Positions 14,934 to 22,909 of a stretch of 34,360 nt of DNA are shown here, in pieces. The notes beneath the pieces are model-generated. The model was not told where the DNA came from, did no database searches, and worked only from the letters and a program-made list of their open reading frames with translations. This DNA is from JBGPOS01 sp041488155 (GTDB lineage Bacteria; Chloroflexota; Dehalococcoidia; Tepidiformales; Tepidiformaceae), in assembly GCA_041488155.1 (NCBI GenBank), contig JBGPOS010000041.1, forward strand, positions 1 through 34,360, written 5' to 3'. Numbering within the stretch: the first letter of the stretch is position 1; each line of letters begins with the position of its first letter. Made by a program: the position numbers and the translations under genes.

Positions 14934-16216
14934 ACATCCCCTCCGGGGAGAGATCCGCGTACGCCGTCATCGTACAACGCGTCCAGCCGGGTAGGAGTGA
15001 TCCGGTTTCGCAGATCCGCCCCGCGCGCCACCACCGGGACATAGTTGTCGGTATACCCACGGAAGCCCGGGCCCTCCGGCAGGACCGCCGGACTCTCCCA
15101 GAGGACGGGCCGGACCGTGCCAAGGTTCCGGACGTGGAAGGCCTCCGCCAGTTCGGCGCCAAGAGCGAGCAGGCTATGCATCCGTTCCTTGCGGACACTC
15201 GCGGGGAACTGGCCGGGCATCCGCGCCGCGGACGTGCCTGCACGAGGCGAATAGGGGAAGCAATGCAGACGCGAAAAGCCCACCTCCCGGCAGAGCGAGA
15301 AGGTCTCCTCGAAGTCCTCTGGCCGTTCGCCGGGGAAGCCGGCGATGACGTCGGTCGTGATGGCGACGCCAGGCACGGCCGCCCGGATGCGCTCGGCCGC
15401 GAGGCGGAAGTCGCTCGCACCGTAGCGGCGGCGCATCGCCTGCAGGATCGCGTCGCTGCCCGATTGGAGCGCGAGGTGGAAGTGGGGCATCAGACGGGGG
15501 TCGCACCACAATCCCAGCAACTCCGGGGTGATGTCCTGGGGCTGGAGCGAGCTGAAGCGCACACGAGCGACGTCCGTCGATTCGAGGATGCCGGCGATGA
15601 GGTGGTGGGGGAGGAGCGGCGGGTCAAGGTCGCGGCCCCAGGCGCCAAGCTGGGTGCCGGTGATTACCACCTCCTTCGCTCCACTCTCCAGTGCCCGGTT
15701 CACCTCTGCTATGACTGCCGTCACGGGCCGCGACACCTCGCGGCCGCGTGTGCGGGGCACAATGCAGAAGGCGCAGACATCGTTGCAGCCTTCCTGGGCC
15801 TTGACGAAGGTCCGGGTATGGCCAGTCCGGCGCGCTCCAACGACCTTCTCCCTTGCCGCGGGCAGTCGCGCCGCGAGGAACTCGACAAGCTGCACCTTGT
15901 CTGCATCGCGTGTGCCGACGACAAGGTCGGCGCCGAGATCCAGGGCGGCGCCGAAACCCGCCGACTGCGGGAAGCAGCCGGTCACCGTAACGGCAGCGCC
16001 GGGCGAAAGGCGGCGTGCCGAACGCACGAGACGGCGGGACTTCTGGTCCGCCACGTGGGTCACGGAACAGGTGTTGACGACGTATGCGTCGGCCTCGCAG
16101 AGGCGGTCGACGACTTCGTAGCCAGCCCCCTGGAGGCCCCGCACAATCTCTTCGCTGTCGGCGAGGTTGAGCTTGCAGCCGAGAGTGAGGACAGCAGCGA
16201 CAGGCCGGCGGGTCAC
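14930..16216 (-). CDS. mtaB: tRNA t6A37 methylthiotransferase (MtaB type)
   Basis: 428 residues. This radical-SAM enzyme adds a methylthio group to N6-threonylcarbamoyladenosine at tRNA position 37. The UPF0004 domain cysteines are Cys14 (TLGCKLN), Cys50 (NTCSVTH) and Cys81 (VTGCF). The radical-SAM triad is Cys144, Cys148 and Cys151 (EGCNDVCAFC). The phrase NTCSVTHVADQKSRR points to MtaB rather than MiaB or RimO. The GTG start is chosen because the long upstream extension is low-complexity and a -10 box sits exactly six bases before the GTG. It leads a unit with amaP, scpB and DUF503. Confidence 0.92.
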   Translation of the reverse strand: MTRRPVAAVLTLGCKLNLADSEEIVRGLQGAGYEVVDRLCEADAYVVNTCSVTHVADQKSRRLVRSARRLSPGAAVTVTGCFPQSAGFGAALDLGADLVVGTRDADKVQLVEFLAARLPAAREKVVGARRTGHTRTFVKAQEGCNDVCAFCIVPRTRGREVSRPVTAVIAEVNRALESGAKEVVITGTQLGAWGRDLDPPLLPHHLIAGILESTDVARVRFSSLQPQDITPELLGLWCDPRLMPHFHLALQSGSDAILQAMRRRYGASDFRLAAERIRAAVPGVAITTDVIAGFPGERPEDFEETFSLCREVGFSRLHCFPYSPRAGTSAARMPGQFPASVRKERMHSLLALGAELAEAFHVRNLGTVRPVLWESPAVLPEGPGFRGYTDNYVPVVARGADLRNRITPTRLDALYDDGVRGSLPGGDV

Positions 16217-16222
16217 TCGTCG

Positions 16223-16228
16223 ATGGTA
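16223..16228 (-). promoter_or_regulatory. -10 box TACCAT of mtaB (leaderless spacing)
   Basis: TACCAT on the minus strand, six bases, then GTG at 16216. It supports the GTG start and a leaderless mRNA for the mtaB-amaP-scpB-DUF503 unit. Confidence 0.45.
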
Positions 16229-16354
16229 GCCGCCCTCGGCCTTCGGGGGCAGACGCGGGAGGGCCGAGTGGCCCTTGTGGTCTCGTCCCGAACGGCGCAC
16301 ATTGCAGGCGTCCGGCGGCAGCAGCCGCACGAGATTGGGAGCCGAGGTCGCATT

Positions 16355-16771
16355 ATGACAACTGACATCGAGAGTGCCATGCGCGAGGCCCAGAGCGCGA
16401 TTTCCGGCCCGGCTTCGGGCTTCATCGACCGATTCGCCAGGCGAATGGGCGCCCAGGCGAATGCCTCGGCCGTCTTCGGCACGCCGGTCGAGCGCTCGGG
16501 GGTCACCGTGATCCCGGTGGCCAGGATCCGCTGGGGATTCGGCGGCGGCGAGGGCACCGGAGCAAAGGACCTGGGTGACGAAGCCAACTCCGGCGAAGGT
16601 TCGGGCGGCGGCGCCGGCGTGATGGCCTCGCCGGTCGGCTACATCGAGATCCGCGACGGCAGCGCAAGCTTCGAACGTATCCCCGACCCGTCCAGGCTGG
16701 TGCCGCTCATCATCGCTAGCGGCTTCACTGCCTGGCTCACGCTGCGGGGGCTGCGCCGACTTCTGCGCTAG
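16355..16771 (+). CDS. GerW/YtfJ family protein
   Basis: 138 residues. The central part, ASAVFGTPVERSGVTVIPVARIRWGFGGGEGTG, then a Gly-rich stretch and SPVGYIEIRDGSASFERI, is the GerW/YtfJ pattern, named for a Bacillus protein needed for normal spore germination. The family is widespread in non-spore formers, where its role is unknown. The C-terminus has a hydrophobic segment (LVPLIIASGFTAWLTL) that could insert in a membrane. The ATG follows GAGGT six bases upstream. The frame is open far upstream, but that part is antisense to mtaB and not coding. It diverges from mtaB. Confidence 0.82.
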   Translation: MTTDIESAMREAQSAISGPASGFIDRFARRMGAQANASAVFGTPVERSGVTVIPVARIRWGFGGGEGTGAKDLGDEANSGEGSGGGAGVMASPVGYIEIRDGSASFERIPDPSRLVPLIIASGFTAWLTLRGLRRLLR

Positions 16772-16807
16772 GCCATCACCACCGCTCCCGCTGACGCCCG
16801 GCCGCTG

Positions 16808-16813
16808 TATCCT
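16808..16813 (+). promoter_or_regulatory. -10 box TATCCT before the double NUDIX gene
   Basis: TATCCT, seven bases, then ATG at 16821 (four bases to the alternative GTG at 16818). The spacing favours the ATG and a leaderless mRNA. Confidence 0.4.
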
Positions 16814-16820
16814 CACGGTG

Positions 16821-17723
16821 ATGGCCGAAGGGCAGAGAGTTGCGGCAGAGGGTCCCGTGCGGGAAGGCAGTCTGATCCTTCTTCTCGACGCTGCTGGTCG
16901 AGTGCTCCTCCAGCAGCGCGACGACGACGTGCCACCAGCGGGAGTTGGCCGATGGGCTATCCCGGGCGGGGGCCGAGAAGGCGACGAGTCGCCGCGCCAG
17001 ACCGCTCTGCGCGAATTCAAGGAGGATACCGGCGTGTGTCTGGAGCGGCTGCGCTTCTTCGCTCGTTTCGCGCCCGGGTCACTGCCTGGACGGCCGGGTC
17101 CGGACAGTACCCTGTTCTTCGCGGACGACGAAGTGCCGGAGGAACAGATCGAGATCCACGAGGGCCTGGACTTCCGCTACTGGTCGCCCGAAGAGGCCCG
17201 CCAACTGCCGATGAACCCCCGGCCGCGGGAGATGCTCGACCGCTTCCTCGCCAGCGATTACTACCGCGGCCACCTGGGCTACCAGCGCCCCTGGAAGACG
17301 GGCGCCTGTGTCATCGCGATCAACCGCTGGGGCCACATTCTTCTGCAGTTGCGCGACCACGACCTCCCGCCAGAGCGCTACCCCGGGGTGTGGGCGTTGC
17401 CGGGGGGCCAGGTCGAGCCGGGCGAGAGTCCCGACGCCGCCGCCCTGCGCGAGTTCGAGGAAGAGACCGGCGCAGTGCTCGAGAAGCTGCGCTTCTTCCG
17501 CGCCTACCGGAAGGCCAGCGAATTGCCGACGGCGCTCGTCGACGTCCAGCACGTCTACTACGACGACGCCGACCTCGATCTAGGGTTGCTCGAAGTCAAC
17601 GAAGGCCAGGCCCTGCGCTACTTCGGACCGGCTGACCTCGATGCCGCCGCGATGCCCCCACATACGCGCTCCATCCTCGGCCACTTCATCGAAAGCGCGC
17701 ACTACCGGGGTATGTTCCACTGA
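16821..17723 (+). CDS. Protein with two fused NUDIX hydrolase domains
   Basis: 300 residues made of two homologous NUDIX domains of about 150 residues. NUDIX enzymes cleave nucleoside diphosphates linked to other groups and often remove damaged or surplus nucleotides. Box 1 (50-72) reads G-x5-E-x7-REFKEDTGV, with one Glu of the metal site changed to Asp69. Box 2 (196-218) is complete, with REFEEETGA. Both domains end in the same motif (FLASDYYRGH at 142-151 and FIESAHYRGMF at 289-299), showing internal duplication. A GTG three bases upstream could also serve as start. Substrates are unknown. Confidence 0.88.
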   Translation: MAEGQRVAAEGPVREGSLILLLDAAGRVLLQQRDDDVPPAGVGRWAIPGGGREGDESPRQTALREFKEDTGVCLERLRFFARFAPGSLPGRPGPDSTLFFADDEVPEEQIEIHEGLDFRYWSPEEARQLPMNPRPREMLDRFLASDYYRGHLGYQRPWKTGACVIAINRWGHILLQLRDHDLPPERYPGVWALPGGQVEPGESPDAAALREFEEETGAVLEKLRFFRAYRKASELPTALVDVQHVYYDDADLDLGLLEVNEGQALRYFGPADLDAAAMPPHTRSILGHFIESAHYRGMFH

Positions 17724-17753
17724 ACGCCGGGAACTGACCGAGAGGGTCCGCAG

Positions 17754-19100
17754 GTGTCCGACACTGTCCTCATCGTCCTCGGGATCGTCGCCGTGCTCGT
17801 GCTGGTGGCGGTGAACGGTCTCTTCGTGGCGACCGAGTTCTCGTTCGTGGCGGTGCGCAGGACTCGCGTCGAACAGTTGGCCAGCGAAGGCCGAAGCCGG
17901 GCGCGCCTGCTGCTCAACTCGTTGCGCCACCTCGATCGCTACATCGCGGCGACGCAACTCGGGATTACGATGGCCGGCCTTGCCCTCGGCTGGCTTGGAG
18001 AGCCCGTCCTGGCGAGCGTCCTCGAACCGCCGGTCGAGGCGGTCATCGGGAGCTGGGCGCCGGCGGTTTCCCACACGGTCGCCGTGGCCGCCGCCTTCCT
18101 CGCCATCACGAGCCTGCTCATCATCTTCGGCGAGCTTGCCCCGAAGACCATCGCCCTGCGCCGCTCGGAGGCCACGGCCCTCTGGCTCGCCGGGCCTATC
18201 GCCGTCTTCGACCGGCTCTTCCGGCCCTTCATCTGGCTGATGAGCATCGCCGGACGATTCGTCGTGCGCAGCCTCGGTGTCGACCCCTCGCGCGAGCACG
18301 ACCCTGGACTTTCGGCCGACGAGCTGGAGCTCGTCATCGAAGCGAGCGCGCGCGCCGGGCTGCTCTCGACTTCGGAGCTGCTCCTGGCGAGGCGGGCTCT
18401 TGAGTTCAGCGAGATCCAGGCCGACCAGATCATGGTGCCTCGCACCGAGCTCGTGGCGATCGACGCGGAAGACTCGCTCGACGACGTGCTTGCCACCGTC
18501 GAGCGCCATCAGCACACCCGCTACCCCGTTTACGAAGCCGACCTCGACCACATCCTCGGCGTGCTCGACGCCAAGTCCCTTCTTGCTCTGGTCCGGCGGG
18601 GCGAGGTGGAGTGGCGGGCGCTGGTGCGTCCGGCGGTGGCGATCCCCGAGTCGGTGAGCGTCGAGGTCGCGGTGGCTGCCATGCGAGCCAGTCAGGTCCA
18701 GATCGTCGTGCTGGTCGACGAACACGGCGGCACGAGCGGTATCCTCACGGCCGATGAGGTGCTCTATCGCCTCCTCGGGCGGTGGCTCGGGAGTGGCCGG
18801 CCGGCGGGCGAGACCGTGCGCACGCTGCCCACCGGCAACCTCTTGCTGAGCGGGCTTGCCCTCATCGCCGACGTCGAGGACGCCACCGGCGCCGAGCTCG
18901 CCGACGAAGACTACGACACGGTCGGTGGGTTCATGATGGCCCGCCTCGGCCGCATCCCGCGCGTCGGCGACCGCGTGGAGGCGCCCGGTTACCAGTTCCG
19001 CGTCATGGCTATGGACGGCCGGCGAGTCGACCGCGTGCTTGTCGTCAAGCAACAGGCAGCGCCAATCGAAGCTGGGGCGGGCGGGCGCACGAACCCTTAG
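17754..19100 (+). CDS. CorC/HlyC (CNNM-CBS) membrane protein
   Basis: 448 residues. An N-terminal CNNM/DUF21 domain with about four hydrophobic segments (first at 3-23) spans roughly 1-180 and includes RRTRVEQLASEG and TQLGITMAGLALGWLGEP. A pair of CBS domains follows (about 205-320: MVPRTELVAIDAEDSLDDVL and VVLVDEHGGTSGILT). The C-terminal CorC_HlyC domain ends near 430 with VGGFMMARLGRIPRVGDRV. Such proteins are linked to magnesium or cobalt efflux and metal resistance. The GTG has a GAGAGG site eight bases upstream. It lies 30 bases after the NUDIX gene. Confidence 0.92.
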   Translation: MSDTVLIVLGIVAVLVLVAVNGLFVATEFSFVAVRRTRVEQLASEGRSRARLLLNSLRHLDRYIAATQLGITMAGLALGWLGEPVLASVLEPPVEAVIGSWAPAVSHTVAVAAAFLAITSLLIIFGELAPKTIALRRSEATALWLAGPIAVFDRLFRPFIWLMSIAGRFVVRSLGVDPSREHDPGLSADELELVIEASARAGLLSTSELLLARRALEFSEIQADQIMVPRTELVAIDAEDSLDDVLATVERHQHTRYPVYEADLDHILGVLDAKSLLALVRRGEVEWRALVRPAVAIPESVSVEVAVAAMRASQVQIVVLVDEHGGTSGILTADEVLYRLLGRWLGSGRPAGETVRTLPTGNLLLSGLALIADVEDATGAELADEDYDTVGGFMMARLGRIPRVGDRVEAPGYQFRVMAMDGRRVDRVLVVKQQAAPIEAGAGGRTNP

Positions 19101-19172
19101 TAGAGGGACTCAGCTGTTTGCAATGCCGGCAGTGACGCCGGTTCCCGCGGGGAGCTGGACTCATCAGACCGC

Positions 19173-19181
19173 TGCTAGAGT
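19173..19181 (+). promoter_or_regulatory. Extended -10 promoter of the O-antigen ligase-like gene
   Basis: TG-C-TAGAGT is an extended -10 element followed by six bases and GTG at 19188. No Shine-Dalgarno is present, so a leaderless mRNA is predicted and the GTG start is supported. Confidence 0.55.
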
Positions 19182-19187
19182 GCAACG

Positions 19188-20975
19188 GTGAGTTGCCCGC
19201 CCTGTGTTGGGCGACACCTGCCAGTCTGCATAGTTGCCATGCTCGTGCCGCTCGTTGTGGCGACGCCGCTCTACGACCAGGTTGTGATGCCACGGCTGGC
19301 GGCCACCTGGGTCCTAACCGGGATGGGGGCGTTGCTGGTCGCGACGCAACGAAGGGGCCTCGGTGATCAGCTACGGCGGTTACGCGCACACCTGATCGTC
19401 TCTGCGCTGTTCCTGGTGGTGAGCGCTGCCGCAACCCGGCGCGGAATCGATGCAAGAGGGGCCCTGCTCGGGGAGTTTCACCGCTATCAGGGATTGCTGC
19501 CCCCCGCCGTGTACGTCCTGCTGATGTTTGTTACCGCGTTAGCGGTATCAAACACCTCGCGAAAGCGCCTGTTGAGCTGGTGCATTTTCGTCGGCGGCGT
19601 CGCTGCAGCGGGCTACGCCGTGCTCGACTTCGCGGGCTGGGGCTGGTTCGAATGGTCGGGCGCTTCGTCGCAGCGCGCGGGCGGGCTCTTCGGCCAGCCG
19701 AACACGCTCGCAGTCCAGCTGGTCGTCTCGGCGGCGATTGCGGCTGGGCTGCTGCTGTCGGAAAAAGGCTGGCGACGCGACGTAGCGGCGGTCGGCGCAG
19801 GAGCACTCATCGCCGCCCTCGTGCTGACCCAGAGCCGGGCAGGATGGCTTGCCGGGATCGTGGAGATCCCGCTCGTCCTGGCGCTCACCCGTCATTTGAA
19901 CATCCGAACAGCAGTCGTGATCTCCGTCGTCGCTGGAGCGGCGTCGATCACCCTGGCTGAGCTCCCACAGGGGCGAACCGTCCTGGATGCTGTGGGCACG
20001 CGGGCACATCTAACAACCGACGTGAACAACGAAGAGATTCGGCTCGGGCTCTGGAGTAACGCGACCAGGATGGTCACCGATCGGCCGTTTCTTGGCGCCG
20101 GCCCAGACAGCTTCTCAGTGCTGTTCCCACGCTACCGGGAGCCCGATCAGCCGGGCATCGGTACCGAAAATGTCAGGCCTGAAAGCAGCCACAACCTGGT
20201 GCTGGACTATCTGGTCGGAGTGGGGGTCGCCGGTACGTCGGCATGGCTCGCCCTGATCGCGCTCGTGCTGTATCCGAGCGCCTGCGCCGCGGTTCGAGGA
20301 TCCGTCGACCCTCTCGAAGCCGGTCTCTTCACAGCCCTGATCGCCTATCTTCTAGCGACGTTCTTCTCGTTTAGCGAGGCGATGACGGGGTGGATTCCAT
20401 GGACGCTCATGGGAGCCCTGATCGCGGTAGACAGCCGGCAGGACTGGGTCGGGTCTTTGTCAGAAGTACGCTCGCTCAGGAACTGGAGAACCGTCGCAGG
20501 CCGCGCTGGCCGGGGAGCGGCAGCGGGGCTGGCAACAGCCCTGGCCGCGGCGGGAGTCGTACTCCTGGTGGCGGACTGGAGAGCGGGACAGGCCGCCGGG
20601 GACTCCGCCGTTGGCGACTTCGACTCGGCGGTCGCCAACGCCAGGATGGCTTCCCGGCTGAATCCGTTCCTGCCGGGCTATCTCCTCGGTCTCGCCTCGT
20701 ACGAGGAGATCTCTTCTTCGCATTCGGCCGATCAGCTCCAGTTGCAACGCGCGGTCAGCGACTTCCACCTCGCCAACGAGCGATTCGAGCCTACTGCCTA
20801 CAGTCTCCTGGCCGAGGCCAGGGCTACTCTCGCCACGGGCGACGTGAGCCTCTTTCCGCAGGTCGAAACGCTGGTCGGGCGCGCGGTCGAACTCGATCCG
20901 CACAACTCCGTCGCCCGCGCGGCCGCCGCGAGCCTCCTTGAGCGGATGGATGCCTCGAGTGACGGAGGCCCATGA
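19188..20975 (+). CDS. O-antigen ligase/polymerase-like membrane protein with TPR-like tail
   Basis: 595 residues. About ten to twelve hydrophobic segments span roughly 10-470. A large non-membrane loop has the pattern of Wzy/WaaL proteins: GLWSNATRMVTDRPFLGAGPDSFSVLFPRYR and later SSHNLVLDYLVGVG, which hold the Arg and His typical of the WaaL active loop. The last ~115 residues are helical with repeats (AVGDFDSAVANARMASRLNPFLPGYLLGLASYEE), resembling TPR motifs. Such proteins join or polymerise lipid-linked glycans at the outer face of the membrane. A GT2 and Wzm/Wzt exporter lie within 6 kb. Polymerase versus ligase cannot be decided. Confidence 0.82.
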   Translation: MSCPPCVGRHLPVCIVAMLVPLVVATPLYDQVVMPRLAATWVLTGMGALLVATQRRGLGDQLRRLRAHLIVSALFLVVSAAATRRGIDARGALLGEFHRYQGLLPPAVYVLLMFVTALAVSNTSRKRLLSWCIFVGGVAAAGYAVLDFAGWGWFEWSGASSQRAGGLFGQPNTLAVQLVVSAAIAAGLLLSEKGWRRDVAAVGAGALIAALVLTQSRAGWLAGIVEIPLVLALTRHLNIRTAVVISVVAGAASITLAELPQGRTVLDAVGTRAHLTTDVNNEEIRLGLWSNATRMVTDRPFLGAGPDSFSVLFPRYREPDQPGIGTENVRPESSHNLVLDYLVGVGVAGTSAWLALIALVLYPSACAAVRGSVDPLEAGLFTALIAYLLATFFSFSEAMTGWIPWTLMGALIAVDSRQDWVGSLSEVRSLRNWRTVAGRAGRGAAAGLATALAAAGVVLLVADWRAGQAAGDSAVGDFDSAVANARMASRLNPFLPGYLLGLASYEEISSSHSADQLQLQRAVSDFHLANERFEPTAYSLLAEARATLATGDVSLFPQVETLVGRAVELDPHNSVARAAAASLLERMDASSDGGP

Positions 20976-21081
20976 CAAATGTTGGAAGAGCGCATTGCGG
21001 CCCCTCGCTTCCTGGGAGTGAAGCTCATCGCCAATCCACCTCCCTTATGTCGCGAGCGTGGCGAAGGGAAGGGGGTGCGAA

Positions 21082-21369
21082 ATGAAGCGCTCGATCCTGT
21101 TGGCGACCTCCACGTTGCTCGCAATCCTCGTCATCTCGGGCTCCAACCTGGCCTATGCGGGGAAGGCGACTATTGCTCTGCCGGGTGCATCGGGGCAGCT
21201 GAACGTGCAGCCGGGCGACGTCAGGCCACCGGGCGACATAAGTCCACCTGCGGCCATCAGCTCGCCGGGGGAGATTTCGCCTCCGTTCATCAGGCCACCG
21301 GGCGACATCAGTCCACCCGCGGCCGTCAGCTCGCCGGGGGAGATCGCGCCTCCGTTCGTCCGGCCCTAG
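21082..21369 (+). CDS. Small secreted proline-rich repeat protein
   Basis: 95 residues. Residues 1-26 form a signal peptide, with likely cleavage after AYA. The mature ~69 residues contain two tandem 23-residue repeats (48-70 and 71-93) and a two-residue start of a third. Each repeat combines PPGDISPPA and SPGEI(S/A)PPF. There is no cysteine, lipobox or membrane anchor. The ATG has a purine-rich AAGGGGG site just upstream. I do not recognise the family. It lies 106 bases after the O-antigen ligase-like gene and could be cotranscribed. A cell-wall or surface peptide is a guess. Confidence 0.6.
   Translation: MKRSILLATSTLLAILVISGSNLAYAGKATIALPGASGQLNVQPGDVRPPGDISPPAAISSPGEISPPFIRPPGDISPPAAVSSPGEIAPPFVRP
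21223..21360 (+). repeat. Two tandem 69-bp coding repeats
   Basis: Repeat units 21223-21291 and 21292-21360 are in register and differ at six of 69 positions by my hand comparison. Three of the differences change the residue (Ile/Val, Ser/Ala, Ile/Val) and three are silent. The gene ends two codons into a third unit. Confidence 0.85.
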
Positions 21370-21460
21370 GGCGATAGTACCTGGGGTTTCCTGACCTCGA
21401 AGCATCCTCAAATCACTTACGGCATGGGCGCCCGTCGAGGGGCCCCCTTGTAGCGCACTG

Positions 21461-22600
21461 CTAGAGCGGCTCCGGCGAAAGCGGGCAACGGCCGCACATC
21501 CCGCGCGAGCAGTAGTCCGCGTGGAGCAGGAGGCCGCCCTGCAGGCGGGCAGCTGACGTGAACGGGCGCTCGGACGAAGCCGTCAGCCAGCCTTCGAGAC
21601 CGCGGAGCCTGCCGTAGGTACCGGGCGAAGGGAGCGCGGCCCAGGCCGCCTCGACCTCCTCCTCCAGCCACGAACCTGTCGCGAGAGCCACCGGGAGCAC
21701 CGCGTTGGCGCAGATCTCGATCGCCGTGCCGCGGCCGATCCCGGGCACCGCGAGTGAGCGCCAGGAGGACGCAGGCGGAAGCGCTCTGGGCCAACCAGGG
21801 CCGGCGCCCCGCTCCCAGAGCGCGGCGATCAGCGAGCCGGCCGTCTCGAGGCGGCGGGCGGGCGCGGCCATCGGCCGGAGTCCCACGCTGCAAAGGGCAA
21901 GCGGTGCGGCAGCGGCTTTCAGTTCGGCGGCGATCGCCAGGGGGCGGTACGCCGCGGATTCAACACGTTCGAGCAACGCAGCCAGTGGAAGGCGGCCTGC
22001 GATGGCAGCGAAGGGGCCGCGGTTCGCAGGGCCGCCCAGCGTTTCGAGGAGCAGCGCGTAGAGGGCCTGCCCCGCGCCAACTCGTTCGACGAGAGGGGCG
22101 ATCCGCGCCGCCTTGAGGCGCAGGCGGCGCCCTCCGAGCCGTTCGAGCGCTGGCAGCGGGTCGCGGCCCCGAGCCGAAGCGAGGGCGCACGGCGGGCGGA
22201 ACACGTTGCCCATGGCGGGCGGCGACAGGCGCCCGCGTGCGACCAGCACGGCGATCGCCCGCCCCGAGGCGTGGAGTGTCGCAGCGGCGCCGGTATCGTT
22301 CTCGGCGACGACGTGGAGGACGACGCCGGCGTAGGCCGGGTCGCGATGGTGGCCGTGCTGGCGCCAGCCGCTGGCCCGGAGGTGCAGCTCGACGTCTCCG
22401 CGGAGCAGGTCGCCGCCGGCATCGAGGATCGCGTCGCGGTAGTCCGGGCCGCTCCCGCCGCCAGGGACACCCGGAAAGATAACGCGCAGCAGGCGTCCAT
22501 CTTCGAGACGGCGTGGGCCAGCGAAGCCCGCGCCCCAGAGGCCGGCGAGCGCCGCTTCGCCCGATGCGAACGAAGAGGCTGCAAGGTTACTTCCGCGCAC
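21461..22600 (-). CDS. DUF2851 family protein
   Basis: 379 residues. The pattern RRLEDGRLLRVIFPGVPGGGSGPDYRDAILDAGGDLLRGDVELHLRASGWRQHGHHRDPAYAGVVLHVV is the N-terminal hallmark of DUF2851, found in Bacteroidetes and Chloroflexi and still without a proven function; its acidic and His residues suggest a nuclease-like or metal site. The C-terminus has a cysteine cluster (CSRGMCGRC, Cys-x5-Cys-x2-Cys). The GTG start at 22600 lies 14 bases inside the upstream XRE gene, implying coupling; longer versions in this frame are Arg/Pro-rich and look false. Confidence 0.8.
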   Translation of the reverse strand: MRGSNLAASSFASGEAALAGLWGAGFAGPRRLEDGRLLRVIFPGVPGGGSGPDYRDAILDAGGDLLRGDVELHLRASGWRQHGHHRDPAYAGVVLHVVAENDTGAAATLHASGRAIAVLVARGRLSPPAMGNVFRPPCALASARGRDPLPALERLGGRRLRLKAARIAPLVERVGAGQALYALLLETLGGPANRGPFAAIAGRLPLAALLERVESAAYRPLAIAAELKAAAAPLALCSVGLRPMAAPARRLETAGSLIAALWERGAGPGWPRALPPASSWRSLAVPGIGRGTAIEICANAVLPVALATGSWLEEEVEAAWAALPSPGTYGRLRGLEGWLTASSERPFTSAARLQGGLLLHADYCSRGMCGRCPLSPEPL

Positions 22601-22862
22601 GCGGCCCGGGTCCCCTTGTGGCCGGTGGCGACGAATCGTAGGCCGCGGCTTCTTCGGCGAGCATGCCCAGGAGCGTGCTGCTCGCGCCACGCGGAGCGTA
22701 GCGGCCGGTCTCCCACTCGCTCACCGTCTGCTGACGCACCCCCATCCGGGCTGCGAGACCGGCCTGGCTGAGCCCAAGGCGCGCGCGCAGGGCGGCCACC
22801 TCCAGCGCCGTCCACCGGCGGCGGCGCTTCTCGTGCGAGTAGTGCCAGCGTTCTTCGGTCAT
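22587..22862 (-). CDS. XRE-family DNA-binding regulator
   Basis: 91 residues. A helix-turn-helix of the XRE/Cro type lies at about 19-70: LEVAALRARLGLSQAGLAARMGVRQQTVSEWETGRYAPRG, with the typical LSQ..LA...GV....VS.WE.G spacing. The end is Pro/Arg-rich. It overlaps DUF2851 by 14 bases, and this coupling suggests a functional pair. A GCTAC-x3-GTAGC inverted repeat lies 13 bases upstream of the ATG and could be its own operator. Confidence 0.85.
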   Translation of the reverse strand: MTEERWHYSHEKRRRRWTALEVAALRARLGLSQAGLAARMGVRQQTVSEWETGRYAPRGASSTLLGMLAEEAAAYDSSPPATRGPGPRARK

Positions 22863-22874
22863 CTCCCTTTATCC

Positions 22875-22887
22875 GCTACCGTGTAGC
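22875..22887. promoter_or_regulatory. Inverted repeat GCTAC-CGT-GTAGC, possible XRE operator
   Basis: Perfect 5-bp arms around a 3-bp centre, in the 47-base gap between the GT2 gene and the XRE gene. The position upstream of a helix-turn-helix gene fits autoregulation. It could also form a small hairpin at the end of the GT2 transcript. Confidence 0.35.
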
Positions 22888-22909
22888 CTGCACCCGCTCT
22901 CCAGCGTCG

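Noticed and set aside
15134..16354. Long plus-strand open frame upstream of the GerW-like ATG
   Set aside because: It is antisense to mtaB, which has complete cysteine motifs; the GerW domain starts at the ATG at 16355.
16217..17020. N-terminal extension of the MtaB frame
   Set aside because: Low-complexity Arg/Pro/Ala sequence that crosses the divergent GerW gene; MtaB starts properly at the GTG at 16216.
20284..20295. GGTTCGA-like strings resembling a tRNA T-arm (also near 2760 and 9843)
   Set aside because: Each lies inside a well-supported protein gene and lacks matching acceptor and anticodon stems.
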